Below, in pieces: positions 8,975 through 9,899 of a stretch of 9,899 nucleotides of DNA. Both the position numbers and the translations under genes were made by a program. The notes under the pieces were generated by a model. The model was not told the DNA's origin, did not search any database, and was given only the letters and a program-made list of their open reading frames with translations. Each line of letters begins with the position of its first letter. Position 1 is the stretch's first letter. The stretch lies in the NCBI GenBank assembly GCA_019911785.1, contig JAIOJM010000156.1, positions 1-9,899 on the forward strand, read 5' to 3'. Source of the DNA: Sulfuricella sp. Lineage in GTDB: Bacteria; Pseudomonadota; Gammaproteobacteria; Burkholderiales; Sulfuricellaceae.

Positions 8975-9100
8975 TCCACTCTGAGCAAGTGGACGATAAC
9001 CCTTTCGTCCCCCGCTTTTCCTCCCTGAGCGGGTGCCTTAATTCCCTATTAAGGCGTTTCATCCCCCCGGGTTTACTCCCCTTTACCCGGGGGTTTTTTT
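8975..9100 (+). ncRNA. Candidate small RNA: four tandem hairpins with C-rich loops
   Basis: In the gap between hemB and engB the plus strand holds consecutive perfect hairpins: GGACGA/TCGTCC (8991-9010, loop TAACCCTT); CCCGCT/AGCGGG (9011-9033, loop TTTCCTCCCTG); GCCTTAAT/ATTAAGGC (9035-9055, loop TCCCT); and CCCCCGGGT/ACCCGGGGG (9064-9093, loop TTACTCCCCTTT), the last followed by a T7 tract. The first two abut directly and the third follows after one base. Every loop contains at least three consecutive C. An extra hairpin, TCCACT/AGTGGA (8975-8993), overlaps the first and would compete with it. No protein frame explains this conservation-like structure, and the terminator shows plus-strand transcription. 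The 5' end is uncertain: TATGTT at 8944-8949 is a possible minus 10 box without a good minus 35. The form recalls proteobacterial sRNAs that expose C-rich anti-Shine-Dalgarno loops, including what I remember as a betaproteobacterial toxic small RNA family; membership was not tested. Confidence 0.7.
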
Positions 9101-9105
9101 ATTTT
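9064..9105 (+). terminator. Strong intrinsic terminator of the candidate small RNA
   Basis: A perfect 9-base-pair, mostly G-C stem, CCCCCGGGT (9064-9072) with ACCCGGGGG (9085-9093), is followed at once by T7 (9094-9100), then A and T4. The T tract lies only on the plus-strand side, so it cannot be the terminator of engB, which is read in the other direction. No plus-strand protein gene lies just upstream, which is why a noncoding transcript is inferred. Confidence 0.9.
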
Positions 9106-9133
9106 CAAAGATTACCCATGTCACCAGATTGCG

Positions 9134-9760
9134 TCAATCCGCAACCACGGCTCCCGCATCTTCTCGGGAGGCGGACAGCCATTTCCCTATCATTGCTTCC
9201 GCCTCGTCGAGCCCGATCCGTTTCAGGCTGGAAAAAAGCTGAACCGTGCAATTCGGGTAAGTGCGCTCCAGTTCCGCCCGAACGGTGCGTAACGTGGCCG
9301 TGGCTTGCTGCTTGCCGAGCTTGTCCGCCTTGGTGAGCAGGACATGCACCGGTTTGCAGGTGGGGATAAACCAGTTGAGCATCTGGCGGTCCAGCGGGGT
9401 GAGCGGGTGGCGGGCATCCATGATCAGCACCAGCCCGTGCAGGGATTCCCGCTCCATCAGGTAGCGGCTCAGCACGGTCTGCCAATGCACGCGCATGGCC
9501 TCGGGCACCTTGGCGTAGCCGTAGCCGGGAAGGTCGACCAGAAAGCGGTCGTTACCGAGGCTGAAAAAATTGATCAACTGGGTGCGCCCCGGCGTTTTGC
9601 TGACGAATGCGAGGCGGTTGCGGTTGGCCAGGGTGTTGATTGCGCTGGATTTTCCCGAGTTGGAGCGGCCCGCGAAGGCGATCTCGATGCCGCTGGGCGG
9701 CGGCAGGTCAGTGAGCTTGTCCGCCGAGATAAAAAACTGTGCTTCTTGAAATAATGCCAT
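9134..9760 (-). CDS. engB: Ribosome biogenesis GTPase EngB (YihA/YsxC family)
   Basis: EngB is a small cytoplasmic GTPase needed for late assembly of the large ribosomal subunit. The 208-residue product contains all the G motifs: G1 GRSNSGKS (31-38), G2 around Thr60 in SKTPGRTQ, G3 DLPG within [10 protein letters not shown] (76-85), G4 TKAD (143-146) and G5 SSLK (177-180). The order and the DLPGYGYA signature identify the EngB family rather than other Era/Obg-type GTPases. Length is normal. The ATG at 9760 is preceded by AAGGAAC at proper distance. The gene lies upstream of hemB on the same strand, separated by the candidate small RNA region; there is no intrinsic terminator in the engB direction, so read-through toward hemB is possible. 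Confidence 0.97.
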   Translation of the reverse strand: MALFQEAQFFISADKLTDLPPPSGIEIAFAGRSNSGKSSAINTLANRNRLAFVSKTPGRTQLINFFSLGNDRFLVDLPGYGYAKVPEAMRVHWQTVLSRYLMERESLHGLVLIMDARHPLTPLDRQMLNWFIPTCKPVHVLLTKADKLGKQQATATLRTVRAELERTYPNCTVQLFSSLKRIGLDEAEAMIGKWLSASREDAGAVVAD

Positions 9761-9777
9761 GTTGTTCCTTTTTCAGT

Positions 9778-9808
9778 CTGGCATGATAAGGCAAATTTGA
9801 TATAGAAT
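9778..9808 (+). promoter_or_regulatory. Candidate promoter for the rightmost gene
   Basis: CTGGCA (9778-9783) and TATAGA (9801-9806) are separated by 17 bases and match the sigma-70 boxes at four positions each. The overlapping TAGAAT (9803-9808) is a five-of-six minus 10 match. The predicted start is about 45 bases before the downstream ATG. The same 95-base gap must also hold the leftward engB promoter; TTGGCA (minus strand, 9808-9813) is a weak candidate for it. Confidence 0.4.
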
Positions 9809-9855
9809 GCCAAGTTATTTTTAGCACATTCATACAACGGTTTAAGGAGCGAGCA

Positions 9856-9899
9856 ATGAAACAAGCCATGGTGATGGCAGCGGTTGTCGGGTTGATGGC
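9856..9899 (+). CDS. Start of a probable exported protein, cut by the window edge
   Basis: The first 14 codons read MKQAMVMAAVVGLM, a Lys followed by a hydrophobic run, as at the start of a Sec signal peptide. AAGGAG at 9844-9849 stands 6 bases before the ATG, the best ribosome binding site in the window. In many betaproteobacteria a cytochrome c4/c5-type gene lies divergent from engB, so a periplasmic cytochrome c is a reasonable guess from context, but no haem motif is within the window. Confidence 0.65.
   Translation, partial: MKQAMVMAAVVGLM

Noticed and set aside
9064..9105. The G-C hairpin near 9064 as the terminator of engB
   Set aside because: The T tract is on the plus-strand side only; read from engB, the hairpin is followed by GATGAAACG, with no U run.
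9127..9139. GATTG-CGT-CAATC palindrome at the engB stop as a terminator
   Set aside because: The stem has only 5 base pairs, a three-base loop and no T tract in the engB direction.

Overview
The window looks like a chromosomal core region of a betaproteobacterium, probably of the Nitrosomonadales type. This rests on recognised gene content: a complete pilM-pilN-pilO-pilP-pilQ order next to a divergent class A penicillin-binding protein, a magnesium-type HemB, EngB, and the start of an exported protein. No transposase, integrase, phage gene, CRISPR array, tRNA or rRNA was seen. The assignment is from protein character only; no search was run.

Positions 1-4664, minus strand: the type IV pilus assembly operon pilMNOPQ. 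Consecutive genes from pilM to pilP overlap by 4 bases (ATGA or GTGA) and pilQ follows after 14 bases. PilM (cytoplasmic actin-like), PilN and PilO (inner membrane, coiled coil), PilP (lipoprotein) and PilQ (outer membrane secretin) build the envelope-spanning alignment complex. pilQ runs off the left edge, so only its first 604 codons are present. pilM starts with TTG and pilP with GTG.

Positions 4665-7789, plus strand: a divergent intergenic region with a perfect TATAAT box, then mrcA (bifunctional peptidoglycan synthase PBP1A), then, after 32 bases, a 189-residue protein that resembles a nucleotidyltransferase fold but carries Asn where the second catalytic Asp is expected. Short inverted repeats fill the convergent gap before hemB.

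Positions 7857-9760, minus strand: hemB (porphobilinogen synthase) and engB/yihA (ribosome assembly GTPase). Between them, on the plus strand and divergent from hemB, lies the most interesting item: about 110 bases made of four nearly back-to-back perfect hairpins, each with a C-rich loop, the last followed by a T tract. This has the form of an independent small RNA with an intrinsic terminator, and one loop contains CCUCC, the anti-Shine-Dalgarno core. The right end holds a good ribosome binding site and the first 14 codons of a probable exported protein.
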